56,673 bases of DNA from Bacteroidales bacterium. GTDB lineage: Bacteria > Bacteroidota > Bacteroidia > Bacteroidales > UBA932. This document shows, in pieces, positions 17,801 to 27,451 of this stretch. The notes below the pieces were generated by a model that was not told where the DNA came from, ran no database searches, and was given only the letters and a program-made list of their open reading frames with translations. Where the stretch lies: the NCBI GenBank assembly GCA_017550025.1, contig JAFYLU010000031.1:1-56673 (forward strand), read 5' to 3'. Position 1 is the first letter of the stretch, and every line of letters starts with the position of its first letter. Made by a program: the position numbers and the translations under genes.

Positions 17801-17841
17801 ATAAGGTTATCTTTAGTGGTCAGTGTAATTCTTTCAGCTAA

Positions 17842-17849
17842 CAAATATA
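17842..17849 (-). promoter_or_regulatory. Candidate -7 box for the GH31-xylBAE unit
   Basis: The minus strand reads TATATTTG, a TAnnTTTG match, 42 bases before the GH31 start codon. The -33 region is weak, which fits a promoter needing an activator. It lies in the 165-base divergent region shared with the GH51 gene. Confidence 0.5.
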
Positions 17850-17965
17850 CTGAAAGTCAGACATCATCAGCACAGAAGGAAGGAAAAATGTTATTGTTTT
17901 GAAACATATTATGATAATAATAAGCAAGGAATTCATATATTTACGGATGATTAACTGAAAAGTCC

Positions 17966-19510
17966 ATGAAAAAGATCTTCATCGCCGCCATGGCGGCATT
18001 GGCCATGCCTCTGATGGCATCTGCACAAATAAAGGTAAACATCAGCATCGATGCCGCACCACGCGACAGCATGATGATCCCGAAAGAAATCTACGGCCAG
18101 TTCGCCGAGCATCTTGGAGCATGCATCTACGGAGGCCTCTGGGTAGGACCTGAATCTGAAATTCCCAATACTGACGGCTACAGAAACGATGTACTCGAGG
18201 CTCTGAAGACATTGAAGGTTCCCGTGATGAGATGGCCGGGCGGATGCTTTGCAGATGAATATCACTGGCGTGACGGTATCGGTCCCCGCGAAGACAGACC
18301 GAGGATGGTGAACAGCAACTGGGGCGGCACTGTGGAGGATAATTCATTCGGAACCCACGAATTCCTCAACCTCTGCGAAATGATCGGATGCGAACCATAT
18401 ATCAGCGGAAATGTCGGATCAGGCACAGTGGAAGAGCTCGCAAAGTGGGTGGAATACATGACCGCAGCAGACGGTCCTATGGCAAGACTGCGTGCAGAAA
18501 ACGGACGCGAGAAGCCTTGGAAGGTCAAATATCTGGGCGTAGGAAACGAGAGCTGGGGATGCGGAGGCAATATGGTTCCGGAATATTACTCACACCTTTA
18601 CAACCGTTACCAGACCTATTGCCGCGACTACAGCGGAAACAAGCTTTACAAGGTAGCAAGCGGAGCAACCGACTATGACTACAACTGGACAGAGGTGCTG
18701 ATGAAGAGCATCGGCAGCAGGATGCACGGCGTATCCCTTCATTACTATACAGTCAAGGGATGGGACGGCAGCAAGGGCTCAGCCACAGAATTCACCCCTG
18801 AAGAGTACTACAACACACTTGGCAAGGCCGTTGAGGTGGAAAGCGTGCTCAAGAGACATATCGCCATCATGGACAGCCATGACCCTGAGAGAAAGATCGA
18901 CCTCCTCCTCGACGAATGGGGAACATGGTTCGATGTGGAGCCGGGCACAAATCCGGGACATCTCTTCCAGCAGAACACGATGCGCGACGCAATGGTGGCG
19001 GCATTGAGCCTCAACATCTTCCACAAGTACACTTACAGACTGAAGATGACAAACATAGCACAGATCGCCAATGTACTCCAGTCGATGGTGCTGACTAAAG
19101 AAGACCGTATGGTGCTCACTCCGACATATCATGTGTTCAGGATGTACAATGTCCATCAGGATGCGCTGTATCTTCCTATGACATGCGACGCCGGAACCTT
19201 CACTGACGGTAACGGAAGGGAATGTCCTGTCGTGGATGTCACAGCATCGCGCAGCCAGAACGGCAGCTTCAACATAACCCTGACGAACACCGACCTGGAC
19301 AATGACGCTGAAATAGTCATGGACATCCCGGGAATAATCATCAGGGAGGCAGAAGGCGAGATCCTGACTTCCGGACAGATACAGGACTTCAATGACTTTG
19401 ACGCTCCTGAAAAAGTGAAGCCGGAGAAATTCGGCAACTTCAAGATAAAGAACGGCAGGATTACCATAAAGATGCCTTCCAAGTCAATCATATCATTATC
19501 TGTAAGATAA
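17966..19510 (+). CDS. GH51 alpha-L-arabinofuranosidase
   Basis: Retaining arabinofuranosidase that strips arabinose side chains from arabinoxylan or arabinan. The 514-residue protein has a signal peptide ([21 protein letters not shown]), so unlike many cytoplasmic GH51 enzymes it is exported, probably to the periplasm. The TIM barrel holds [14 protein letters not shown], acid/base Glu195 in [15 protein letters not shown] and nucleophile Glu317 in LLLDEWGTW. The C-terminal beta-sandwich runs from about 400. It is transcribed away from the xylose operon across a shared 165-base regulatory region, suggesting coordinated control. Confidence 0.95.
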   Translation: MKKIFIAAMAALAMPLMASAQIKVNISIDAAPRDSMMIPKEIYGQFAEHLGACIYGGLWVGPESEIPNTDGYRNDVLEALKTLKVPVMRWPGGCFADEYHWRDGIGPREDRPRMVNSNWGGTVEDNSFGTHEFLNLCEMIGCEPYISGNVGSGTVEELAKWVEYMTAADGPMARLRAENGREKPWKVKYLGVGNESWGCGGNMVPEYYSHLYNRYQTYCRDYSGNKLYKVASGATDYDYNWTEVLMKSIGSRMHGVSLHYYTVKGWDGSKGSATEFTPEEYYNTLGKAVEVESVLKRHIAIMDSHDPERKIDLLLDEWGTWFDVEPGTNPGHLFQQNTMRDAMVAALSLNIFHKYTYRLKMTNIAQIANVLQSMVLTKEDRMVLTPTYHVFRMYNVHQDALYLPMTCDAGTFTDGNGRECPVVDVTASRSQNGSFNITLTNTDLDNDAEIVMDIPGIIIREAEGEILTSGQIQDFNDFDAPEKVKPEKFGNFKIKNGRITIKMPSKSIISLSVR

Positions 19511-19519
19511 CAGCAGAAA

Positions 19520-19549
19520 CAGCGGGGCGGCCTATCGGCTGCCCCGCTG
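19520..19549. terminator. Hairpin between convergent GH51 and HdeD-like genes
   Basis: CAGCGGGGC (19520-19528) pairs with GCCCCGCTG (19541-19549). The stem is strong and GC-rich, but T-runs are poor on both sides. Its position between convergent stops still suggests termination. Confidence 0.55.
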
Positions 19550-19582
19550 CCACTAACACTATACTACTACTATGTCGGCGGG

Positions 19583-20170
19583 CTATTCAATATCAAAATT
19601 CGTATGAAGATCCTTCAGCTTTACCGATAAAGAGCAAAGCAGGAATCCGAACAGAATCAGTCCGCTGCCCGCCAACACGACCACTGTTGCAATTCCCGCA
19701 CCGAAAGGATTGACAAGCACCAGTACAGACAAGATCAGCAGCAGTATTCCACCGGCTGTGACAAGTCCGCCGCCAGGAACCTGAAGCGTACCGAGGTCAT
19801 CTGAAAAGCTGAAGAGCATGAAGCTGTTGTAAAGCATCCAGAAACCCATCATGATCGGAAGCATTACAAGGGTCACTCCCGGATATATGCAAAGGAAAAG
19901 ACCAAGGATCAGGTCAAGAAGGCCACCGATGATCACATATCCCTTCATGAGAAAATAATTGCCGCTCGTAGCTGCCGCAATCAGTTTGGCAGCTCCGACA
20001 ACCAGCATCAGGACTCCGAAGATTATGCTCAAGGTCACATAGCTTTCGAGGGGAAAGACAAAGACTACGATGCCTGTCACAAGGCAAAGCACGCCTGCCA
20101 CAAGAAAAAGCCACCAGTGCACTACTGCACGAGAGGCCATCTTTGTAAGGTTCTCAAAATGTCGTTTCAT
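19583..20170 (-). CDS. HdeD-like (DUF308) membrane protein
   Basis: A 195-residue inner-membrane protein with six predicted helices in three pairs, typical of the DUF308/HdeD family: WWLFLVAGVLCLVTGIVVFV, LSIIFGVLMLVVGAAKLI, IIGGLLDLILGLFLCIYPG, MGFWMLYNSFMLFSFSDD, GGILLLILSVLVLVNPF and TVVVLAGSGLILFGFLLC. HdeD is linked to acid resistance in E. coli, but the biochemical role of the family is unknown. It follows the GH10 gene by 89 bases with a terminator between, so it is probably a separate unit. It seems unrelated to xylan use. Confidence 0.85.
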   Translation of the reverse strand: MKRHFENLTKMASRAVVHWWLFLVAGVLCLVTGIVVFVFPLESYVTLSIIFGVLMLVVGAAKLIAAATSGNYFLMKGYVIIGGLLDLILGLFLCIYPGVTLVMLPIMMGFWMLYNSFMLFSFSDDLGTLQVPGGGLVTAGGILLLILSVLVLVNPFGAGIATVVVLAGSGLILFGFLLCSLSVKLKDLHTNFDIE

Positions 20171-20221
20171 ATCATTGTTCGTTTATATACGGCACAATGA
20201 CAATTCAATTTCCATGCTAAT

Positions 20222-20251
20222 GCAAAAGGAGCAGCCTTTCAGCCGCTCCTT
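20222..20251 (-). terminator. Rho-independent terminator after the CBM-GH10 xylanase gene
   Basis: On the minus strand AAGGAGC (20251-20245) pairs with GCTCCTT (20232-20226), and TTTTGC follows. It lies just past the GH10 stop at 20260. Confidence 0.75.
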
Positions 20252-20259
20252 CCGTCAGA

Positions 20260-22014
20260 TCATTTGAAATCCTCCGCCAGATTCCTGCCGGCAATGCCGT
20301 CACAGAAGTATTTGTATGCCTCCTTACGCACATAATCGGCGTCAAAGAGATTCGGAGAGTCACCCTTGAGCCAGTAGATATGCTCTGCAGGCGCGTCAGA
20401 AAGAGTCCAGAGCGTGATGCCGGAACGCTGTGCCTCAGGAACATTCTCCATATACGAGCGCACGATCATCTTGTATGTATTGGCCTGGTTATTAAGCTGC
20501 TGCAGACTAGGATGATCCGTACCGACCGAGACATCGAGTTCTGTAATACGCACAAGCTTGCCGGTAGCCGCCATGACCCTGAACATCTCGTCCACCTGTT
20601 CCTTCTTTATGGACACATTCACATGCATCTGCGTGCCGAGACCGTCAACAAGAGGAGCACCTGTACTGTTGTTGCTGTCGATGTAATTCGCAAAAGCTAT
20701 GATTGCATCAAGCTTGCCCGGACTTATCTCAAGATTGTAATCATTCACAAAAAGCTTGGCCCCTGGAGCGCAATACTTCCTTGCATATTCAAATGCCTTC
20801 ACCGCATACTCCTTTCCGATATAATATCCCCAATACCAGTGATCGGAAGCCCAGTTGAGATTAAGAGTGTTTCCTTCGACCGGAGCCTTGTCCTGTCCGT
20901 TGAACACATTGTTGATGCCGCGCCACGCATTGGATCCGTCTGCAATAGGCTCGTTTATCACATCCCAAGCCACGACACGGTCACCCATATGCTCGGCCAT
21001 CTGTCTGATCCAAGACTCCATGGCTCCAAGAAGAATCTCCTTCTTTTCTTCCGGAGTCTTGTTCACGCTGCGTGCCGAAGCCGCCTGCGCATTCTTCTTT
21101 CCGAACCTGAAGTCATCAAACCATATCTTCGATCCGGGCTCTCCTCCGAACTGCAGGCCGATACGCTCTATATCGCCAAGCTCGTTCTCTCCAAGCGTGA
21201 ACTCGCCACAAAAATATGTCCAGTCATTACCCGGAGTGAACATATCCTTATAAATGCCATCATAATCCGCATTCTGACCGAGGAACTGGCAGGTCAAGCC
21301 ACTGTCAGACCTGGCGTAGAATTCATAACAGTAGGTCTCTCCTTTGACAAGATAGTCGTTCAAGGTCCAGAACAGCTGTGCATCCCACATGTTCACGCAA
21401 TCCGAACCGATGGTAAAGCGGATTGCCTTTCCGCTGCCGTCACGTCCGGGCTGTTCCAGGGCATAGGTGAACTTTCCCCAGAAGCCTGACCATCCGTCGG
21501 TCCCCTGCTCGAAGCCGGAATTCGACACAACATTGTCAAACTGGCCTGAAGAAGAGCCGCCCCCCTGGGCAGACGGTGCGATGAGAGACTTCAGATACTG
21601 CTGCTGTTGCTGTGTATGCCATAGGAAATTATGTCCATACAGGTTGATATCACGGGGAACAAGGGCTGTGAATGCATCAATGGTACCGAAGTCAAGCTTT
21701 CCGTTGGGCCTGACCACCGAAGAATGCTTCATGGCATTCCCCATCGTGAATATCTGGAAATTCCTGTCTGCTACTGTCTTGTAAACAGGGTCGTTTATAT
21801 AAAGACCGGCATCCAGTCCCAGTCCTACCGTCATGCCTGGAGCATATTCCTCCACATATTCCTTTATGTCCTTATATTTCGCGATCTGTTCGGCAAGGGT
21901 CAGAACAGGTTTTTTATTTGGAACAACCGGATCTGTCTTCTCATCACAACATGCAAAGAGTGCCACGGAAACAGCCAGGGGAAGAAGGTGCTTCAGGAAT
22001 TTAATGTCTGTCAT
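20260..22014 (-). CDS. GH10 endo-1,4-beta-xylanase lipoprotein with internal CBM
   Basis: A 584-residue retaining endo-xylanase, probably a surface lipoprotein: the leader ends ALFACC (Cys22). The GH10 barrel is split. Residues 35-145 carry the first strands (FTMGNAMKH, GHNFLWHTQQQ), about 158-305 form a beta-rich carbohydrate-binding module of CBM4_9 type (NVVSNSGFEQGTDGW to KIWFDDFRFGKK), and the barrel resumes with acid/base Glu355 in WDVINEP and nucleophile Glu492 in RITELDVS. CBM insertion at this loop is known from Prevotella and Bacteroides xylanases. Long poly-Gln and Gly/Ser linkers flank the first junction. It probably makes the first cuts in xylan at the cell surface. Confidence 0.93.
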   Translation of the reverse strand: MTDIKFLKHLLPLAVSVALFACCDEKTDPVVPNKKPVLTLAEQIAKYKDIKEYVEEYAPGMTVGLGLDAGLYINDPVYKTVADRNFQIFTMGNAMKHSSVVRPNGKLDFGTIDAFTALVPRDINLYGHNFLWHTQQQQQYLKSLIAPSAQGGGSSSGQFDNVVSNSGFEQGTDGWSGFWGKFTYALEQPGRDGSGKAIRFTIGSDCVNMWDAQLFWTLNDYLVKGETYCYEFYARSDSGLTCQFLGQNADYDGIYKDMFTPGNDWTYFCGEFTLGENELGDIERIGLQFGGEPGSKIWFDDFRFGKKNAQAASARSVNKTPEEKKEILLGAMESWIRQMAEHMGDRVVAWDVINEPIADGSNAWRGINNVFNGQDKAPVEGNTLNLNWASDHWYWGYYIGKEYAVKAFEYARKYCAPGAKLFVNDYNLEISPGKLDAIIAFANYIDSNNSTGAPLVDGLGTQMHVNVSIKKEQVDEMFRVMAATGKLVRITELDVSVGTDHPSLQQLNNQANTYKMIVRSYMENVPEAQRSGITLWTLSDAPAEHIYWLKGDSPNLFDADYVRKEAYKYFCDGIAGRNLAEDFK

Positions 22015-22123
22015 AGTTCAGTGTCGTTAGTTTTCAATCTGTAAATATAGCCATTCCGCTGTAAATTCCATATTCATCATTTATATTTTGCAAAACGAAA
22101 GCCTGAAACAGATGGACTTAAAC

Positions 22124-22151
22124 AAAAAATGGCGGCACCATGGCCGCCATT
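22124..22151 (-). terminator. Rho-independent terminator after transketolase
   Basis: On the minus strand AATGGCGGC (22151-22143) pairs with GCCGCCATT (22136-22128), and TTTTTTG follows. It sits 25 bases past the transketolase stop and before the GH10 promoter region. Confidence 0.85.
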
Positions 22152-22175
22152 CTGATATTCCGATCCAACCGGAGG

Positions 22176-24191
22176 CTAAAGCATAGCCTTCACCTGATTG
22201 TAGACATTTTCTGCTGTGAAGCCGAGCTTCTCGTCAAGCACCTTGTAAGGAGCCGAGAATCCGAAGCTTTCAAGACCGAAGACTTTGCCGTTGCATCCAA
22301 CGAGTCCCTGGAGATTCACAGGAAGACCGGCTGTAAGTCCGAATGTCTTTGCTCCTGCAGGGAGCACGCTTTCCTGATATTCCTTTGACTGGCTGCGGAA
22401 GAGTCCCTCTGAAGGACAGCTGACAATACGTATCTTCACGCCCTCCTCACGAAGAAGTTTCGCTCCGGCCTCCAGTGTAGCCACTTCAGAACCTGAAGCC
22501 ACGAGGATCACATCCGGATTTTCATCAGAACCAGCAACAATGTATGCACCCTTTTCAGCGCCCTCATAGCATGTTCCTTCCGTAAGCATGTCTACATTCT
22601 GACGGGACAGGATAAGTCCTGTAGGAGTATCTGTATTCTCCATCGCCATTCTCCAGCATACAGTAGTCTCTTCTGCATCTGCCGGACGAAGAACGAGCAT
22701 AGAGTTCTTTCCGCTGTGGTTCTTCATCTTCTCCATGAGTCTGATCTGCGCCTCCTGCTCTACAGGCTCATGAGTAGGACCGTCTTCGCCTACGCGGAAT
22801 GCATCATGCGACCAGATGAACTTCACAGGAAGCTCCATGAGAGCCGCCATACGCACTGCAGGCTTCATATAGTCAGAGAACACGAAGAATGTTCCGCATC
22901 CTGCGATGACTCCGCCATGAAGTGTCATACCGATACATACGCATGCCATTGTGAGTTCCGCAACTCCGGCCTGGAAGAATGCACCGCTGAAATCACCCTT
23001 GGCAAATGCATGTGTCTTGTTGAGGAAACCGTCAGTCTTGTCCGAATTCGAAAGGTCAGCCGATGCAACCACCATGTTCGGAACATTTTCAGCAAGCATG
23101 CCCAAAACCGTAGCAGATGCGTTTCTTGTAGGGCTGCCCGCCTTCTGCTGAACCTTTGTCCAGTCCAGTTCAGGAGCCTTTCCGCTGAACCATTCAGCCT
23201 GCTTTGCCGCCATCTCCGGATTTGCCTCTGCCCATGCAGCCTCTTCAGCATGACGCTCTGCAACGATAGTCTTGAGCTCTGCCTCACGCTTTGCATAAAT
23301 TTCCTTGACCTCATCAAAGATCACGAACGGATCGTCAGGATTACCGCCGAGGTTCACTATTGTATTTCTGTATGCGTCACCGCCAAGAGGTGCGCCGTGA
23401 GTCTTGCAGTTGCGTTCATATGACGAATTATCCGCCTTTCTCGCTCCCTTGCCCATAACGCATTTTCCAATGATGAGCGTAGGACGGTCATTTATGGTCT
23501 TCGCTTCGTCAAGGGCCTTGCGGATCTGGTCGCAGTCATTTCCGTTGATTGTAATGACATGCCATCCCCATGATGCATACTTCATGGCAGTATCTTCTGT
23601 CATGACATCCGAGCACTCTGTAGAAAGTTGGATATCGTTCGAGTCATAGAACATTACGAGATTGTCAAGACCGAGAGTACCGGCAACGCGGCCTGCGCCC
23701 TGTGAAATCTCCTCCTGGATACCGCCGTCTGATATGTATGCGTAGATGGTCTCCTTTGCAAATGTAGGGTTTGAAGTACGTGCAGCAAGGAATTTGGCAG
23801 CTATTGCAGCACCCACTGCAAAGACATGTCCCTGTCCGAGAGGTCCTGATGTGTTCTCGATGCCACGCATCACATCCACTTCCGGATGACCGGGAGTAGG
23901 TGAGCCCCACTGACGGAACTGCTTGAGTTCATCGATAGTGAACTTGCCTGCCAGAGCGAGCTGCGCATAAAGCATAGGAGACATGTGGCCAGGGTCGAGG
24001 AAGAAGCGGTCACGACCTTCCCATTTCGGATTTTCCGGATCATACTGAAGGTACTCTGAATAGAGGACATTGATGAAATCTGCTCCACCCATCGCTCCGC
24101 CCGGATGTCCGGAATTAGCTTTTTCCACCATGGAAGCTGCGAGAATACGGATATTGTCAGCAGCTGAATTCATTACTTTAACGTCATTCAT
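22176..24191 (-). CDS. tkt: Transketolase
   Basis: Thiamine-diphosphate enzyme of the non-oxidative pentose phosphate pathway; it consumes the xylulose-5-phosphate made by XylAB. The start at 24191 (MNDVKVMNSAADNIRILAAS) is chosen because it gives a typical 671-residue protein; the open frame extends 55 codons upstream without similarity. Motifs: VEKANSGHPGGAMGGADF, RDRFFLDPGHMSPMLYA, HPEVDVMRGIENTSGPLGQG, and in the pyrimidine domain DAFRVGEDGPTHEPVEQ and LRPADAEET. The cofactor loop reads SDGGIQEEISQG rather than the usual GDGxxxEG form, a variant I recall from other Bacteroidetes transketolases. Its position amid xylan genes suggests coregulation. Confidence 0.95.
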   Translation of the reverse strand: MNDVKVMNSAADNIRILAASMVEKANSGHPGGAMGGADFINVLYSEYLQYDPENPKWEGRDRFFLDPGHMSPMLYAQLALAGKFTIDELKQFRQWGSPTPGHPEVDVMRGIENTSGPLGQGHVFAVGAAIAAKFLAARTSNPTFAKETIYAYISDGGIQEEISQGAGRVAGTLGLDNLVMFYDSNDIQLSTECSDVMTEDTAMKYASWGWHVITINGNDCDQIRKALDEAKTINDRPTLIIGKCVMGKGARKADNSSYERNCKTHGAPLGGDAYRNTIVNLGGNPDDPFVIFDEVKEIYAKREAELKTIVAERHAEEAAWAEANPEMAAKQAEWFSGKAPELDWTKVQQKAGSPTRNASATVLGMLAENVPNMVVASADLSNSDKTDGFLNKTHAFAKGDFSGAFFQAGVAELTMACVCIGMTLHGGVIAGCGTFFVFSDYMKPAVRMAALMELPVKFIWSHDAFRVGEDGPTHEPVEQEAQIRLMEKMKNHSGKNSMLVLRPADAEETTVCWRMAMENTDTPTGLILSRQNVDMLTEGTCYEGAEKGAYIVAGSDENPDVILVASGSEVATLEAGAKLLREEGVKIRIVSCPSEGLFRSQSKEYQESVLPAGAKTFGLTAGLPVNLQGLVGCNGKVFGLESFGFSAPYKVLDEKLGFTAENVYNQVKAML

Positions 24192-24373
24192 AATATGATA
24201 ATGTATATTGTTTTCAGGTTTATCTCGCAAATTTAACATTCTGTTTGTGATTTTCATGGCCTTTTGCAAATATTCTGAACCAAATTCAGGCATTCTGTCG
24301 GAATCATCATAATAATTGTTGAAAATCATAAGGAGATGACACAATAATACAATCAATGATTACCTATATTTAT

Positions 24374-24381
24374 TATCTTTG
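24374..24381 (+). promoter_or_regulatory. Candidate -7 box of the esterase-symporter-GH10-GH43-GH67 operon
   Basis: TATCTTTG matches TAnnTTTG, 24 bases before the first start codon. The -33 site is poor, consistent with a promoter that needs a xylan-responsive activator encoded elsewhere. Confidence 0.55.
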
Positions 24382-24405
24382 TACGGATGATAAAAATGCT
24401 CGGTC

Positions 24406-26022
24406 ATGAAACGGATCGTATCACTCATATCGATGCTGACAGCTGCCATGTGTCTTACCATGGAGGCGAAGGTAAGCCTTCCGTCAATCCTGTCGGACGG
24501 GATGGTGCTCCAAAGGGACAAGCCCATATGCATATGGGGAAATGCCGACAGCCGGGAAAGCTTCATAATCTGCTGGCAGGGCAAGAGTCATATCATCGAA
24601 TCCGGAGAGGACGGGAGCTGGTCGGCAGAGCTCCCGGAATGCGGCCCCGGCGGTCCGTATGAGATGACAATCGGCGATATCGTACTTAAAGACATTCTGG
24701 TCGGAGATGTATTCCTCTGCTCCGGACAATCAAACATGGAACTGCCGGTAAGAAGAGTCACAGACATGTTCGCATATGAAATCGCCGCATATGAGGAAAG
24801 CCGTATCCGGCAGTACTCCGTCCCACAGGTCTACGACTTCAACAGTCCGCAGGAAGACACACCTGCATCATCATGGAAGCCTTGTACACAGGAGAATGTG
24901 ATGGAATTCTCCGCCCTCGCATATTTTTTCGCCAAGGAAATATTCAGACAGACCGGTGTCCCTGTCGGCATTGTGAACTCAAGCTGGGGAGGCACACCTG
25001 TGGAAGCTTGGATATCAGAGGAGGCACTGAAAGATTTTCCGAAGCACATCAACGAGAAACGTCTTTATGAAGATTCCGGCTACAGGCACAGGATCAAACT
25101 GCTCGAGGGGGAGAATTTCCATCACTGGAACACTACACTTCACAAGAACGACCCGGGATTGAATGAAGCAATCCCATGGTTTGCCGAAGAATATGATGAC
25201 AGCAGCTGGAAAGAGACCGGCATGTTTTCGGATGAATGGGGAAATGACGGACTTAACCCGCAGGCCGGATCACACTGGATGCGCAAGGATTTCACTGTGC
25301 CGTCATCCATGTCCGGCAAGGCAGCAGTGCTGCGTCTGGGATGCATTGTCGATTCCGACTCCGTCTATGTAAACGGACACTTTGTCGGAAGCACCGGCTA
25401 TCAGTATCCTCCGAGAATCTATACTATCCCATCCGGAATTCTCCATGAAGGTATCAACAATGTAACTGTCAGGATAGTAAGCAACGGCGGGCAGCCTTCT
25501 TTCGTACCGGAAAAACCATACAAGATAATATCAGGAGACCAGGAGATCAATCTGGAAGGTACCTGGAGATACAGGCTCGGAACTCTGATGCCTGCCGCTC
25601 CGGAAATGATGTTTTTCCACTACAAGCCGGTATGCCTGTACAATGCCATGATACATCCGTTGAGAAAATTCGGATACAGGGCTGTGCTCTGGTATCAGGG
25701 AGAGTCGAATGTTGGCAGATGGAATGAATACGCTGCCCTTCTCACGCGGATGACAGGCTGCTGGAGAAAGGCGTTCAATGATGAGGACCTGCCGTTCTAT
25801 ATCGTCGAGCTCGCCGACTTCCTGCATGAAGACGACATTTCCGGACGCGAAGCATGGGCCCGGATGAGGGAAGAACAGGCCAGAGCCGTATCCATGAACA
25901 GACACACCAGACTCATCAGGAACAGCGACCTGGGAGAATGGAACGACATACATCCGCTTGACAAGAAGACACTCGGCAACAGAGCAGCCGAAGCAGTATT
26001 GAAGGATATAAGAAACAACTAA
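24406..26022 (+). CDS. Secreted carbohydrate acetylesterase (SASA / CE20-like)
   Basis: A 538-residue SGNH-type esterase of the sialate O-acetylesterase family; in this operon it most likely removes acetyl groups from xylan or xylo-oligosaccharides. A signal peptide (about residues 1-21) is followed by catalytic Ser109 in LCSGQSNMEL. VNSSWGGTPVEAW is the oxyanion glycine region, WYQGESN the second family block, and the Asp514/His516 pair lies in WNDIHP near the C-terminus. Between about 270 and 375 there is an inserted jelly-roll like a GH2 sugar-binding domain (HWMRKDFTVP, VYVNGHFVG), typical of CE20-like enzymes. First gene of a five-gene operon; the gap to the next is 12 bases. It resembles XynE of Prevotella xylan clusters. 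Confidence 0.85.
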   Translation: MKRIVSLISMLTAAMCLTMEAKVSLPSILSDGMVLQRDKPICIWGNADSRESFIICWQGKSHIIESGEDGSWSAELPECGPGGPYEMTIGDIVLKDILVGDVFLCSGQSNMELPVRRVTDMFAYEIAAYEESRIRQYSVPQVYDFNSPQEDTPASSWKPCTQENVMEFSALAYFFAKEIFRQTGVPVGIVNSSWGGTPVEAWISEEALKDFPKHINEKRLYEDSGYRHRIKLLEGENFHHWNTTLHKNDPGLNEAIPWFAEEYDDSSWKETGMFSDEWGNDGLNPQAGSHWMRKDFTVPSSMSGKAAVLRLGCIVDSDSVYVNGHFVGSTGYQYPPRIYTIPSGILHEGINNVTVRIVSNGGQPSFVPEKPYKIISGDQEINLEGTWRYRLGTLMPAAPEMMFFHYKPVCLYNAMIHPLRKFGYRAVLWYQGESNVGRWNEYAALLTRMTGCWRKAFNDEDLPFYIVELADFLHEDDISGREAWARMREEQARAVSMNRHTRLIRNSDLGEWNDIHPLDKKTLGNRAAEAVLKDIRNN

Positions 26023-26034
26023 AACAATAACCGC

Positions 26035-27447
26035 ATGTCGCATTCTAACATTGAATCAAAAGGATTCTACAAGCTTTCATGGCTTCAGAGAATCGGTTTT
26101 GGAGCAGGAGACATGGCCCAGAACCTCATTTACCAGACAGTCAGCATATGGCTTCTGTTCTTCTACACAAATGTCTATGGCATCAGCCCCGGTTCAGCGG
26201 CCATCATGTTCCTTGTCGTAAGACTGGTGGACGTCCTCTGGGATCCGCTTGTCGGAGCATTCGTTGACAAGAGCAACCCTAAATGGGGAAAATACCGTTC
26301 ATGGCTGGTCATCGGAGGTATCCCGCTTGTAGGTCTGGCAATCCTTTGCTTCTGGAACGGATTCAGCGGCTCAATCGTCTATGCATACATCACCTATGTG
26401 GGCATGAGCATGTGTTACACGCTGGTCAATGTGCCTTACGGAGCATTGAACTCATCCCTCACCCGCGACACTGAAGAAGTGACCATCCTGACATCAACAA
26501 GAATGTTCATGGCCAATCTCGGAGCACTTATCGTAAAGTCTCTGCCGCTGGTCATTGCAATATTCGCCCCGAAGGCGATGGACGGCTCTGCCATAACAGA
26601 CAAGCCGGAGTCCGCCACAGCATGGTTCATCACAATGACTATTTTTGCCCTGGCCGGTCTGGCACTCCTTATCTTCTCCTTCTCCCAGTGCAAGGAACGC
26701 GTGGTTATGGACCAGAAAGAGGCCGAAAATGTAAAGGTCAGCGACCTCTGGATGGAATTTGTCCGCAACCGTCCGCTCAGAGTCATTGCATTCTTCTTCA
26801 TCACAGCCTTCGCAATGATGAGCATCGGTAACGCTGCAGACGCATATTTCATGAACTACAATGTCGGAGCGACCCCTGTCATGACCACGGCTTTCATGTG
26901 GCTCGGAACTATACCGGCATTCATATTCATGCCTCTTGTTCCTGCCATCAAACGTAAGATCGGCAAGAAAGGCATGTTCTACCTTTTCCTCGGAACTGCC
27001 ATAGCCGGCATGGCAATGATGTACATCTTCGTATCAGTACCTGCACTCAAGCAGTTCTGGTTACTTTGCATTGCACAGTTCGTAAAGAGCACGGGCATCA
27101 TCGTAGCCACCGGATACATGTGGGCACTCATTCCTGAAGTGGTCTCTTATGGAGAATATACTTCCGGACGCCGCATCGCAGGTATCGTAAACGCTCTTAC
27201 CGGAATTTTCTTCAAGGCGGGAATGGCTTTTGGAGGAGTCGTGCCAGGCATCGTCCTCGCAATCGTAGGATTCAATGCAGAACTTCCGCAGCAGACAGCA
27301 CTTGCGGAGCAGGGTATCCTGTGGCTCGTATGCGTGATCCCGGCCATCCTGCTCGTACTCGCAATCTACATCATTTCTAAATATGAACTTGAGGATGATG
27401 TGATCGACAAGATCAACAAGGCAATCGAAGACAGATCTAAAAATTAA
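26035..27447 (+). CDS. GPH-family sodium/oligosaccharide symporter (xyloside transporter)
   Basis: A 470-residue, 12-helix inner-membrane transporter of the glycoside-pentoside-hexuronide family (MelB/XylP type). Family signatures: [34 protein letters not shown] followed by [38 protein letters not shown] and [17 protein letters not shown]. It lies between the acetylesterase and GH10 genes with gaps of 12 and 4 bases. This is the position of the symporter (XynD type) in Prevotella xylan clusters, so xylobiose or short decorated xylo-oligosaccharides are the likely cargo. The cytoplasmic GH43 two genes downstream could then cleave them. Confidence 0.88.
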   Translation: MSHSNIESKGFYKLSWLQRIGFGAGDMAQNLIYQTVSIWLLFFYTNVYGISPGSAAIMFLVVRLVDVLWDPLVGAFVDKSNPKWGKYRSWLVIGGIPLVGLAILCFWNGFSGSIVYAYITYVGMSMCYTLVNVPYGALNSSLTRDTEEVTILTSTRMFMANLGALIVKSLPLVIAIFAPKAMDGSAITDKPESATAWFITMTIFALAGLALLIFSFSQCKERVVMDQKEAENVKVSDLWMEFVRNRPLRVIAFFFITAFAMMSIGNAADAYFMNYNVGATPVMTTAFMWLGTIPAFIFMPLVPAIKRKIGKKGMFYLFLGTAIAGMAMMYIFVSVPALKQFWLLCIAQFVKSTGIIVATGYMWALIPEVVSYGEYTSGRRIAGIVNALTGIFFKAGMAFGGVVPGIVLAIVGFNAELPQQTALAEQGILWLVCVIPAILLVLAIYIISKYELEDDVIDKINKAIEDRSKN

Positions 27448-27451
27448 ACAT

